NCBI GenBank assembly: GCA_020849665.1
Contig: JADLFX010000095.1
Location: 1 to 47,862, forward strand
From: Planctomycetota bacterium
GTDB lineage: Bacteria; Planctomycetota; UBA1135; UBA2386
Length of the DNA stretch: 47,862 bases
Direction of reading: 5' to 3'
Position numbers and translations under genes: made by a program. Positions 38,211 through 46,835 of the stretch are shown piece by piece. The stretch's first letter is position 1. The number at the start of each line of letters is the position of its first letter. Under the pieces are notes generated by a model. That model saw only the letters and a list, made by a program, of their open reading frames with translations, made no database searches and had not been told where the DNA came from.

Positions 38211-41200
38211 TCAGCCTCGCGCCCGCGTCAGGCCCACCCGTACCGGGTGGCCGTCCAGCTTCGTGTCCTGGGCGACCATGTCCGGCCCAGGCTCCCCGAA
38301 CGCGAACTCCACGCACAGGGTCTGCTCTCTCACGTACTCCAGGTGTTTCGCGATCCCCGCCCGCTGCGGCTCGGGGGCCGCGACCCGCAGGCGGATCCGG
38401 TCGGCGACGTCGAGGCCTGCGTCCTTGCGGGCCTGCTGCACCAGGCGCACGAGGTCGCGCGCCCAGCCTTCCTCCGCGAGCTCGGGCGTGACCTCGACGT
38501 CCAGCACCACGATCGCGTCGTTGCCCGGCAACGCCTGGCTCGCGACGCCGGGATTGGGCTCGAGGCGCAGGTCGAACTCGCCGGCCTGCAGCACGTGGCC
38601 CGCGACCTCGACCCCGCCCGCGGGCAGCGCGCGCCACTTGCCCTGCCTGGCCGCGCCCAGCACGGCCTTGGTGGCCTCCCCCAGGCGCGGACCCAGGAGG
38701 CGGGCCTGCACCTGCAGGCGGAAGGTGCCGAAGCGCGCGAGGTCGGTGACGAAGCGCACCTCCTTCACGTTGAGCTCGTCGCGCAGCAGGTCGGCATAGG
38801 GCGCGAGTCGTTCCACGTCCTTGCCCGCCAGGGTCAGGGAGCGCAGCGGCAGGCGGATACGCCGGTCGTGGGCTTCGCGCACCGAGAGCCCCGCCGAGCA
38901 GGCCTCGCGCACGCGGTCCATGGCGCGCACCAGCTCGCGGTCCTCGGGCAGGGAACTGGCGTCCGGCCAGGTCTCGAGATGGACGCTCTCGGCGCCGGTG
39001 AGGCCGCGGTACACGCGCTCGCTCAGCATCGGCAGCAGCGGCGCCGCCACGCGGCACAGCGTGGTGAGCACCGTGTAGAGCGTGTCGTAGGCGTCGCGCG
39101 CGTCCTGGGCATCGCCGCCCCGCCAGAAGCGGGCACGGCTGCGCCGGATGTACCAGTTGTTGAGCGCGTCGAGGAAGGCCTCGATCCGCGCGCAGGCACC
39201 CGCGATGTCGTACTCGTCGAGCGCGGTCCCGGCCTGCTCCACCAGCTCCCGGCACTTGGCGAGCACGTAGCGGTCGAGGAGCGCGCGGCTGTCGGCACGG
39301 AACGCCGCGCGATACCCGTCCAGGTTGGCGTAGAGGGTGAAGAAGCCGTACGCGTTCCAGATCGGGTTGAGGACCTTGCGCACCACCTCGGCGATCTCGC
39401 GGCCGTCCTTCGAGATCTGCAGGTCGCTGCCGCGCAGGATCGGGGAGGCCACCAGGAACCAGCGGAGCGCGTCCGCCCCGAGCGTGGCGAACACCTGCTC
39501 GGGATCGGGATAGTTGCGCAGCGACTTCGACAACTTCTGGCCGCGCTCGTCGAGCACGACGCCGTGGCAGATGACGTTGCGGAACGGCGGGCAGTCGAAG
39601 AGCGCCGTGGCCAGCACCATCATCGTGTAGAACCAGCCGCGCGTCTGGGCGATGTACTCGACGATGAAGTCCGCGGGGAAGTGGGCCTCGAACCACTCCT
39701 TGTTCTCGAACGGGTAGTGCACCTGCGCGAAGGGCATCGACCCCGACTCGAACCAGCAGTCGAGCACCTCGGGGACGCGGCGCATGCGGCTCTTGCCGCT
39801 GGGATCGTCGGGGTTGGGCCGCACCAGCTGGTCGACGAACGGACGGTGCAGGTCGGGGACCTGCACGCCGAAGTCGCGCTCCAGCTCGGCGATCGACCCG
39901 TACACGTCGACGCGCGGGTAGCGCGGGTCGTCGCTCTTCCACACCGGGATCGGCGCGCCCCAGTAGCGGCTGCGGCTGATCGACCAGTCGTGCGCATTCT
40001 CCAGCCACTTGCCGAACTGGCCGTCGCGCACGTGGCCGGGGATCCAGCGGATCTGCCGGTTCAGCTCGACCATGCGCTCCTTGATCCGGGTCACCGCCAC
40101 GAACCAGGAGCCCGGCACGGCCTTGTAGATGAGCGGCTCGCGCGTGCGCCAGCAGTGCGGGTAGTTGTGCTCGATGGTCACGTGGCGGACGACCGCGCCG
40201 GCCTCCTTCAGCCGCTGCAGGATCGGCTTGTTGGCCTCGAACACCTGCAGCCCCGCGTAGTCCGGCACCTCGCCGGTGAAGCGGCCGCGCGAGTCGACCG
40301 GGCACACGAGCTTGATGCCGTTGGCCTCGCACACCCGCTGGTCGTCCTCGCCGAAGCCAGGCGCCATGTGCACCACGCCGGTGCCCTCCGCGGTGTCGAC
40401 GAAGTCCGCGGCCAGGACCCGGAATGCGCCGGCGTGGCCGCGGAAGTACGGGAAGAGCGGCGTGTAGGTGCGCCCCACCAGCCCGCTCCCGGTCACGGTT
40501 CCGACCGGCTCGTGGTCCTTGAGCTCCTTCTCGTAGGCGGCGCGCGCGGCCGCGGCGAGGACCAGCACCGCGCCGTCGGGTCCGCGCAGCAGCACGTACT
40601 CGATGGCCGGACCGACCGCGAGCGCGAGGTTGCTCGGCAGGGTCCAGGGGGTGGTGGTCCAGGCCAGCATGCGCATCGGACCCGGGTCGCCGGGCCGCGG
40701 ATCCAGCGCGAACGCCACGGTCACGGCCGGGTCCTGGCGCGGGCGCGTGGCGTCGTCGATGCGCATCTCGTGCTTGGAGACCGGGGTCTCCATCGCCCAC
40801 GAGTACGGCATGACCTTGTAGCCCTCGTAGACCAGGCCCTTCTGCCACAGGCGCTGGAACGCCCACAGGACGCTCTCCATGTACGAGCGGTCCATGGTCT
40901 TGTAGTCGTTCGCGAACGACACCCAGCGGCCCTGGCGGTGCACGTAGCGCTGCCAGGCATCGGTGTAGCGCAGCACCGAGCGGCGGCAGTACTCGTTGAA
41001 GCGCGCGATGCCGTACGCCTCGATCGCCTCGCGGCCGGCCACGCCGAGCTCCTTCTCGGCCTCCATCTCGGCGGGCAGTCCATGGCAGTCCCAGCCGAAG
41101 CGGCGTTCGACGCGGCGGCCCCGCATGGTCTGGTAGCGCGGGACGATGTCCTTGACGAAGCCGGTGAGCAGGTGGCCGTAGTGCGGCAGTCCGTTCGCGA

Positions 41201-41372
41201 ACGGCGGGCCGTCGTAGAACACGTACTCGTTGGCCCCCCGCCCACCCGCGGGGCGCTGCTGCACCGAACGGGCGAAGGTGTCCCGCTCCTGCCAGGAGTG
41301 CAGCACGGCCTCCTCGATCGCCGGGTAGCGCGGTTCCTTCTCGACCTCGGGGTAGGGCTTGGCAGCACTCAT
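38211..41372 (-). CDS. ileS: Isoleucyl-tRNA synthetase, type 2 (eukaryote-like)
   Basis: 1053 residues. The HIGH motif reads HYGH near residue 63-66 (PHYGHLLTG) and KMSKS reads KLSKS near 612. The editing (CP1) domain has WTTTPWTLPSNLALAVGP and the GTGVVHMAPGFGEDDQRVC loop. The WFESGSMPFAQVHYPFE and AQTRGWFYTMMVL segments are diagnostic of IleRS over ValRS and LeuRS. The length, HYGH and the long C-terminal domain ending in GLTRARG point to the type 2 form related to eukaryotic IleRS, which tends to resist mupirocin. ATG 41372 is the only start before the conserved YPEVEKEPRYPAIE. No T-box leader is seen upstream. Confidence 0.96.
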   Translation of the reverse strand: MSAAKPYPEVEKEPRYPAIEEAVLHSWQERDTFARSVQQRPAGGRGANEYVFYDGPPFANGLPHYGHLLTGFVKDIVPRYQTMRGRRVERRFGWDCHGLPAEMEAEKELGVAGREAIEAYGIARFNEYCRRSVLRYTDAWQRYVHRQGRWVSFANDYKTMDRSYMESVLWAFQRLWQKGLVYEGYKVMPYSWAMETPVSKHEMRIDDATRPRQDPAVTVAFALDPRPGDPGPMRMLAWTTTPWTLPSNLALAVGPAIEYVLLRGPDGAVLVLAAAARAAYEKELKDHEPVGTVTGSGLVGRTYTPLFPYFRGHAGAFRVLAADFVDTAEGTGVVHMAPGFGEDDQRVCEANGIKLVCPVDSRGRFTGEVPDYAGLQVFEANKPILQRLKEAGAVVRHVTIEHNYPHCWRTREPLIYKAVPGSWFVAVTRIKERMVELNRQIRWIPGHVRDGQFGKWLENAHDWSISRSRYWGAPIPVWKSDDPRYPRVDVYGSIAELERDFGVQVPDLHRPFVDQLVRPNPDDPSGKSRMRRVPEVLDCWFESGSMPFAQVHYPFENKEWFEAHFPADFIVEYIAQTRGWFYTMMVLATALFDCPPFRNVICHGVVLDERGQKLSKSLRNYPDPEQVFATLGADALRWFLVASPILRGSDLQISKDGREIAEVVRKVLNPIWNAYGFFTLYANLDGYRAAFRADSRALLDRYVLAKCRELVEQAGTALDEYDIAGACARIEAFLDALNNWYIRRSRARFWRGGDAQDARDAYDTLYTVLTTLCRVAAPLLPMLSERVYRGLTGAESVHLETWPDASSLPEDRELVRAMDRVREACSAGLSVREAHDRRIRLPLRSLTLAGKDVERLAPYADLLRDELNVKEVRFVTDLARFGTFRLQVQARLLGPRLGEATKAVLGAARQGKWRALPAGGVEVAGHVLQAGEFDLRLEPNPGVASQALPGNDAIVVLDVEVTPELAEEGWARDLVRLVQQARKDAGLDVADRIRLRVAAPEPQRAGIAKHLEYVREQTLCVEFAFGEPGPDMVAQDTKLDGHPVRVGLTRARG

Positions 41373-41425
41373 CTGCGGGCCAGTGTCACGCCCCGTGCCG
41401 GGCATTGCAAAGGCGGGGCATCGGG

Positions 41426-41453
41426 TCGACAGGACCCGCCGGACGGCTATGGT
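41426..41453 (+). promoter_or_regulatory. Candidate sigma-70 promoter of the hybrid kinase gene
   Basis: TCGACA (41426-41431, five of six matches to TTGACA) and TATGGT (41448-41453, four of six to TATAAT) are separated by 16 nt in the 174-nt gap between ileS and the kinase. The predicted leader is about 85 nt. The remainder of the gap is plain GC-rich sequence. Confidence 0.35.
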
Positions 41454-41546
41454 CACCGGCGGCGTTGCCTCGGAACCGCCCGCGCTCGCGACCGGCGTCC
41501 CACTCGTCGCGCGCGATGCGCCGCTCCGCCGCACCCACCGGCCCCC

Positions 41547-43679
41547 ATGAGCCAAGCCCACGAGCGCGAGGACGATCCCGCGACGGAGATCCCGCGGCTG
41601 CGCCAGCGCGTGGCGGAGCTGGAGATCCAGCGCCGGGCCCAGCAGCTCTCGGAGCGGCTGCTCCCGGAGATCGCCGCGGGCGCCTCCCTCGCCCGGATCC
41701 TCGACGCGCTCGCCGGAGAGGTGGAGCGCGCCCTGCCCGGCATGCTCGCCTCGGTCTACGTGCACGACGCCGCGGCCGGCGTCCTGCGCACCGCATCGGC
41801 GCCGAGCCTCCCGCCCGCCTATCGCGACGCGGTGGCGGTGGTGCCGGTCGCCGAAGGCTGCGGCTCGTGTGGTACGGCGGCCTGGCGGCGCGCCCGCGTG
41901 GTGGTGGTCGAACTCGCCACCAGCCCGCTCTGGACCCCGCACCCGGGATTCCTGGACGCGGCGCTCGCCGGGGGGCTGAAGGCGTGCTGGAGCCAGCCCA
42001 TCCTGTCCGCGCGGGACGAGGTGCTGGGCACCTACGCCCTCTACTACCGCGAGCCGCGCGAGCCGCTGCCGGAGGAGCTCTCGCTCCTGGAGACCGCCGC
42101 GCACCTCGCCGGCATCGCGATCGAGCGGGAGCGGGCGGAGCGCCGCCTGCGCGAGAGCGAGGAACGCTACCGCCACCTCTTCGAGACCACCGCCGAGGGC
42201 ATCTGGGTGGTGGACGCGGACGGCCGCACGACGCTGGTCAATCCGAGCATGGCCGCCATGCTCGGCTGCACGGTGGCGGAGATGCTCGGGCGCTCGTTCC
42301 TCGACTTCACCGACGAAGAGGGCCGCCGCACCGCGCTGCGCAACTTCGATCGGCGCCGCAACGGCATCCGCGAGCAGCACGACTTCTGCCTGCGCCGGAA
42401 GGACGGTGCGCCGCTGTGGACCCTGATGACCACCAACCCGGTGCACGACGCGGCGGGACGCTTCGCGGGGGCGATGGCGGTGGTGACCGACATGAGCGCC
42501 CGCCGCCGGGCCGAGGAGGCCATGCTGCGCGCGGCGCGCCTCGACACCGCGGCGACCATGGCCGGCGGCATCGCGCACGACTTCAACAACCTCATGGTGG
42601 GCGTGCTCGGCAACGCCGAGCTGCTGCTGATGGAGCAGCGGCCCGGCTCGGAGGCGGCGCAGCTCCTGCATGCCATCGCCCAGGCCGCGCGGCGCGCCGG
42701 GGACCTGGCCCAGCACCTGCTGCGCTTCGCGCGCGGGGGCGAATTCGAGCCGCGCACCGTCCAGCTCAACGACCTCGTGGCGGACACGCTGCGCCTGGAG
42801 AAGAACCTGACGCCGGCACGCATCCGACTGGAGGCCGACCTGGATCCGGAACTGCCGCCGATCGCCGCAGATCCCGGCCAGCTCCAGCAGGTGGTCCTCA
42901 ACCTCATCACCAACGCCGTGGAGGCGATCCCCGACCAGGGCGGGATCCGCGTGGAGACCAGGGTGGTGGGCTTCGCGACGGAGCAGCGCCTCGAGGGCGC
43001 ACCGGAGTCGTTCGCCCGCCTGCCCGCGGGGGAGTACGTGCGCCTGCGCGTGCGCGACGATGGCAGCGGCATGGCGGAGGGCGTGCGCCAGCGCCTCTTC
43101 GAGCCGTTCTTCAGCACCAAGGGCAAGGGCCGCGGTCTCGGCCTCGCCGCGCTGCTCGGCATCGTGGTCCGTCACCGCGGTGGCGTGGCGGTGCACAGCG
43201 ATCCCAACCGGGGCACCGGGTTCGAGGTGTTTCTGCCCGTGTCCCGGGGTGCGGAGCACGCGGTCCCGCTGGCGCAGGAGCCGGGCGCCACGGGCGAGGA
43301 AACCGTGCTCGCGGTGGACGACGAGGAGCTGGTCCTGCAGGTCGAGCAGCGCCTGCTCGACCGGGCCGGCTACCGCGTGCTCCTGGCGCGCAACGGCGAG
43401 GAGGCCCTGCGCGTGGCGCGCGAGCACCGGGCGGCGATCCGGCTGGCGATCGTCGACCTCTCGATGCCCGGCATCGGCGGGGTCGAGCTCTTCACACGGC
43501 TGCGCGAGACGATGCCCGAGCTCGCCGTGCTCTTCAGCAGCGGGCACGATCCCCATCCGAGCGACGCGGACCAGATCGCCCGGCCGGGCACGGCGTTCCT
43601 GCGCAAGCCCTTCGACGGTCGCGAGCTCGTCGCCGCGGTACGCGCCCTGCTCGACGCGACCGCCCGGGCCCGGCTCTGA
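41547..43679 (+). CDS. Hybrid sensor histidine kinase (GAF-PAS-HisKA-HATPase-REC)
   Basis: 710 residues, cytoplasmic. In order: a short coiled coil, a GAF domain at about 40-195 with a CGSCG Cys pair (EGCGSCGTAAW), a PAS domain at about 205-325 (YRHLFETTAEGIWVVDADG), a histidine kinase core with His344 (GGIAHDFNNLM), ATP-binding N, G1 and G2 boxes (NLITNAVEAI, DDGSGM, GRGLGLAALLGI), and a C-terminal receiver with acidic DDE and phospho-acceptor Asp637 (IVDLSMPG) plus Lys in FLRKPF. The GAF Cys pair could sense redox or bind an iron-sulfur centre. No response regulator or output domain is adjacent, so the partner lies elsewhere. ATG 41547 fits the promoter candidate upstream. Confidence 0.93.
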   Translation: MSQAHEREDDPATEIPRLRQRVAELEIQRRAQQLSERLLPEIAAGASLARILDALAGEVERALPGMLASVYVHDAAAGVLRTASAPSLPPAYRDAVAVVPVAEGCGSCGTAAWRRARVVVVELATSPLWTPHPGFLDAALAGGLKACWSQPILSARDEVLGTYALYYREPREPLPEELSLLETAAHLAGIAIERERAERRLRESEERYRHLFETTAEGIWVVDADGRTTLVNPSMAAMLGCTVAEMLGRSFLDFTDEEGRRTALRNFDRRRNGIREQHDFCLRRKDGAPLWTLMTTNPVHDAAGRFAGAMAVVTDMSARRRAEEAMLRAARLDTAATMAGGIAHDFNNLMVGVLGNAELLLMEQRPGSEAAQLLHAIAQAARRAGDLAQHLLRFARGGEFEPRTVQLNDLVADTLRLEKNLTPARIRLEADLDPELPPIAADPGQLQQVVLNLITNAVEAIPDQGGIRVETRVVGFATEQRLEGAPESFARLPAGEYVRLRVRDDGSGMAEGVRQRLFEPFFSTKGKGRGLGLAALLGIVVRHRGGVAVHSDPNRGTGFEVFLPVSRGAEHAVPLAQEPGATGEETVLAVDDEELVLQVEQRLLDRAGYRVLLARNGEEALRVAREHRAAIRLAIVDLSMPGIGGVELFTRLRETMPELAVLFSSGHDPHPSDADQIARPGTAFLRKPFDGRELVAAVRALLDATARARL

Positions 43680-43689
43680 GCCGGTCCGC

Positions 43690-45498
43690 TCACGGCCGCG
43701 GCGCCGCAGCCGGACCGACCAGCGCCACGAGCAGATCCCCCTCCGCCGCGGTGGGCGCGAGTTCGGCGGTCCACACCGCGACCCGGCCGCTGGCCCGCAC
43801 GACGAAGAGCGGCAGCGCATCGTCGCCGTGCTCCCGGCGGTGGTCCGCCAGCGTGAAGTGCGGCGTGAGGCGGGTGGCCTTGACCACGGCGCCGGCGCGC
43901 AACCGCTGGGCCAGGCGCTCCAGGGTTGCGCCCGGCGGGAATAGCACGCGCCCGCGCAGGTGCACGGGCGTCTCGCGGCGCTCGGCGCCGCCGCCCTCCG
44001 GCGCGACCCGGTACGCCTCGACCCGGCCGAAGAGGTCCTGGAAGTGCAGCAGGGCCAGCGCGTTCACGTCCTCGTTGGGCGTCATGGCCAGGATCTTGCC
44101 GACCCCGCCCAGGTCGAGGCGTTCGAGCAGGCGTTCGTCCAGGATGTCGCCAAGGACCGCCTCGAACCCGGCCATGCGCGCCTCGCGCACCGCGCCCGGG
44201 TTCTTGTCGACCAGGACGACGCGGATCCCCTGCTGCTGCAGCGGGCGCAGGAGCTCGCGGGCCACGCCGTGCGCCCCCACCACCAGGAGTCCCTGCGGAT
44301 CGGGGCGCGAGAGGCCGAGGCGGAGCGCGAACCAGGGTGTGAAGAGCCCGTAGAAGACGACCGTGCCCAGGATCGCGAGGATCGCGGCCGGCGCGAGCCG
44401 TTCGGCGCCCTCGATGCCCGCCTGTTGGAGCCGCAGCGCGAACACCGAGGCCACGGACGCCGCCACGATGCCGCGCGGCGCCATCGCCGCGACGAAGAGC
44501 AGCTCGCGCCGGCCGAGACCGCTGCCCAGGCCGCACGCGAACACCGACGCCGGACGCACCAGCACGATCAGCGCCGCGGTGAAGAGCGCCCCGGGCAGGA
44601 GCACCGCCTGCATCTGCGCCAGCGGCACGCGCGCGGCGAGGAGCACGAAGAGGCCGGCGATCAGGATCGTGCGCAGGTTCTCCATGAACTCCAGCACCGA
44701 CCGGATCGGGACGGCACGCTGGTTGGCGAGCCGGATCCCCAGCAGCGTCACCGCCAGCAGGCCGGATTCCTCCTGGATCTGGTTCGCGGCCACCGCGACC
44801 AGCAGTGCCATGGCCAGTGCGGCCGGCCCCACGAGCGTGTCCGGCAGCCAGTAGCGGCGCATGGACACCAGCAGCGCCTGGGCCCCGCCCAGGCCGAGCA
44901 GGCCGCCCGCGAGCACGGTGCGCAGCACCGCCAGGGCCAGCGACGCCTCCTTGGCCCCCGCCGCCACCACCTCGAACACCAGCAGGGAGAGCAGGACGCC
45001 GATCGGATCGATCGTGATGCCCTCCCAGAGCAGGAGCGGGCCGACCCGGCCGGAGGGGCGCACGTGGCGCAGCAGGGGGCCGATCACCGTGGGCCCGGTG
45101 ACCACGAGGAACGCGCCGATAAGGAGCGCCAGCGGCGTGGGCAGGTCCAGCAGCAGCCACGCGCAGGCCGAGGTGAGCAGGAAGGTTAGCGCGGCGCCCA
45201 GCGTGAGCAGCCGCGCCAGGAACCCCGCCACCGGACGGATCTCCGCGAGCCGCAGGCCGAGCCCGCCCTCGAAGAGGATCGCGGCAACGGCCAGGGAGAT
45301 CCCGGGCTGCAGCAGGTCGCCGAGCAGCGCATCGGTCGCCACCCAACCCGCCAGCGGGCCGAGCACGAGGCCGAACCCCAGCAGGAGCAGGATCGAAGGC
45401 AGGCGCAGGGCCCACGCCAGCCAGTGCATCGCGATCCCGCCCACCAGCACGAGGGCGAGCTGCAGCAGGGGCGGGAGGCCTGAGGTGGGGAGGGGCAT
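43690..45498 (-). CDS. CPA-type Na+(K+)/H+ antiporter with TrkA-N and TrkA-C domains
   Basis: 602 residues. About 12 hydrophobic segments span residues 8-400, with the cation/proton antiporter motifs ILFEGGLGLRL, VTGPTVIGPLLRHVRP and LLLWEGITIDPIGVLL, and RGIVAASVASVFA near the end. A cytoplasmic Rossmann (TrkA-N/RCK) domain follows with LLVVGAHGVARELLRPL and VVLVDKNP, then a TrkA-C-like domain near 525-595. It exchanges cations for protons across the inner membrane, gated by nucleotide binding to the RCK domain. The start ATG 45498 has GGGG upstream and lies 62 nt after dinB, which is probably co-transcribed. It converges on the kinase gene 10 nt away. Confidence 0.92.
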   Translation of the reverse strand: MPLPTSGLPPLLQLALVLVGGIAMHWLAWALRLPSILLLLGFGLVLGPLAGWVATDALLGDLLQPGISLAVAAILFEGGLGLRLAEIRPVAGFLARLLTLGAALTFLLTSACAWLLLDLPTPLALLIGAFLVVTGPTVIGPLLRHVRPSGRVGPLLLWEGITIDPIGVLLSLLVFEVVAAGAKEASLALAVLRTVLAGGLLGLGGAQALLVSMRRYWLPDTLVGPAALAMALLVAVAANQIQEESGLLAVTLLGIRLANQRAVPIRSVLEFMENLRTILIAGLFVLLAARVPLAQMQAVLLPGALFTAALIVLVRPASVFACGLGSGLGRRELLFVAAMAPRGIVAASVASVFALRLQQAGIEGAERLAPAAILAILGTVVFYGLFTPWFALRLGLSRPDPQGLLVVGAHGVARELLRPLQQQGIRVVLVDKNPGAVREARMAGFEAVLGDILDERLLERLDLGGVGKILAMTPNEDVNALALLHFQDLFGRVEAYRVAPEGGGAERRETPVHLRGRVLFPPGATLERLAQRLRAGAVVKATRLTPHFTLADHRREHGDDALPLFVVRASGRVAVWTAELAPTAAEGDLLVALVGPAAAPRP

Positions 45499-45560
45499 GC
45501 CGGGCGGAGGACGGAGCGGCGATGGTGCCGGACCGGCGCGGCCGGATCCACGCCGCGGAC

Positions 45561-46757
45561 CTACTCCTCGTGCGCGCCGCGCACGTCGCCCGTGCCGCCA
45601 TGGCGGATCGCTCCGGGGCCGAATCGCGCCCGGATCCGGTCCATGGCCGCGAGCGCCCGTTCCGACCTGGCCTCGGCGGGGGAGAAGAGACTCTGCTGGC
45701 GTGGCCCCGCGCTCCGGACCAGCTCGGTCACGCCCACGCCCAGGAGCCGCAGCGGCTGGCCGTCGGGCACGGCGCGGTGCAGCAGCGCCGTGGCCGTGTG
45801 CAGGATCGTCAGGTCGTCGTGCGTCGCCTCCCCCAGGCGCCGCTGGCGTGTGAACGTGGTGAAGTCGGGGTGGCGCACCTTGATCCGCACGGTCGCGCCG
45901 CGCAGGCCCTCCGCGCGCAGGCGCCGGCCCACCTCCTCGCTGAGGGCCAGCAGCACGCCGTCGTGATCCGCGCGGGCGCTCAGGTCGTGCGCGAACGTGG
46001 TCTCCGCGCTCACCGACTTCGCCTCGTGCTCGGGTTCCACGGCGCGCGGGTCGTCGCCCATGGCCAGCCGGTGGAAGTGCTCCCCCATCGCCTCCCCCAC
46101 GAGGGCCCGCAACGCGGCCGGCGCCAGCGCCTGCACGTCGCCGATCGTGCGCAGGCCATGGGCCTCCAGGCGCGCGACCATGACCTTGCCCGCGCCCCAC
46201 AGGCAGCGCAGCGGCAGCCCGGCCAGGAACGCACGCTCGCCGCCGGGCGGGACCACGACCAGTCCGCGCGGCTTGCGCAGATCGGAGGCCACCTTGGCCA
46301 CGAACTTGCTCGTCGCCACGCCGATCGACACCGTGAGGCCGAGCTCGCGAACCACGTCGTCCTGGATCCGCCGGGCGATCGCGGGTGCCGCGCCGAAGAG
46401 CGCCTGGCTGCCGGCCACGTCCAGGAATGCTTCGTCGAGGGAGAGCGGCTCGACCAGCGGCGTGTAGCGGTGCAGGATCGCCATCACCGCGCGACTCACC
46501 GCTCCGTAGTGCGCCAGGCGAGGCGCCACGAAGATCCCCTGCGGGCACAGGCGCCGCGCCACCACCCCGGGCATCGCGGAGCGCACGCCGAATCGGCGGG
46601 CCTCGTAGCTGGCCGTCGCCACGACGCCCCGGCGCTCCGCGCTGCCCACGATCACCGGCTTGCCGCGCAGCTCGGGCCGGTCGCGCTGCTCGATCGCGGC
46701 GTAGAACGCGTCCATGTCCGCGTGCAGGATGCGCAGGGGATCCGGCGGCGTTGTCAT
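45561..46757 (-). CDS. dinB: DNA polymerase IV (Y-family translesion polymerase)
   Basis: 398 residues. The catalytic carboxylates are visible in HADMDAFYAAIEQ (motif I) and LSLDEAFLDV (motif III), with VVATASYEARRFGVRSAMP between them. SIGVATSKFVAKVASDLRKP and the helix-hairpin-helix VQALAPAALRALVG follow, then a little-finger domain with VRIKVRHPDFTTFTRQ. It copies damaged DNA. The last 40 residues extend past the little finger without the common C-terminal beta-clamp motif, although QQSLF (QSLF) near residue 360 is a good clamp-binding match. The upstream gap carries a perfect palindrome; no LexA-type box is recognised. Confidence 0.95.
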   Translation of the reverse strand: MTTPPDPLRILHADMDAFYAAIEQRDRPELRGKPVIVGSAERRGVVATASYEARRFGVRSAMPGVVARRLCPQGIFVAPRLAHYGAVSRAVMAILHRYTPLVEPLSLDEAFLDVAGSQALFGAAPAIARRIQDDVVRELGLTVSIGVATSKFVAKVASDLRKPRGLVVVPPGGERAFLAGLPLRCLWGAGKVMVARLEAHGLRTIGDVQALAPAALRALVGEAMGEHFHRLAMGDDPRAVEPEHEAKSVSAETTFAHDLSARADHDGVLLALSEEVGRRLRAEGLRGATVRIKVRHPDFTTFTRQRRLGEATHDDLTILHTATALLHRAVPDGQPLRLLGVGVTELVRSAGPRQQSLFSPAEARSERALAAMDRIRARFGPGAIRHGGTGDVRGAHEE

Positions 46758-46772
46758 CCGAGCGTAAGAGAC

Positions 46773-46798
46773 GCGCGGCCGGACCTTCCCGGCCGCGC
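46773..46798. repeat. Perfect 10-bp inverted repeat in the dinB divergent spacer
   Basis: GCGCGGCCGG (46773-46782) and CCGGCCGCGC (46789-46798) surround a 6-nt spacer ACCTTC. It sits in the 78-nt gap between dinB and the beta-propeller gene, downstream of neither, so a terminator role is unlikely. It could be an operator for both genes. TACGCT (46766-46761) toward dinB and TATCTT (46805-46810) toward the propeller are possible -10 hexamers flanking it. Confidence 0.5.
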
Positions 46799-46835
46799 TG
46801 CGGCTATCTTCTCCCGACCGTCCGAGGTTCCCACC

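Noticed and set aside
41373..41546. T-box leader upstream of ileS
   Set aside because: The gap has no conserved T-box sequence or specifier loop on the minus strand and is short.
36912..43679. 2255-codon plus-strand open frame covering ileS and the genes beside it
   Set aside because: Only its last part (from 41547) is real, the hybrid kinase. The rest is antisense to the clear ileS and acetyltransferase frames and is Arg/His/Gln-rich without motifs.
46758..46835. LexA (SOS) box in front of dinB
   Set aside because: No CTGT-N8-ACAG or GAAC-N4-GTTC-like sequence is present. The palindrome there is a different GC-only sequence.
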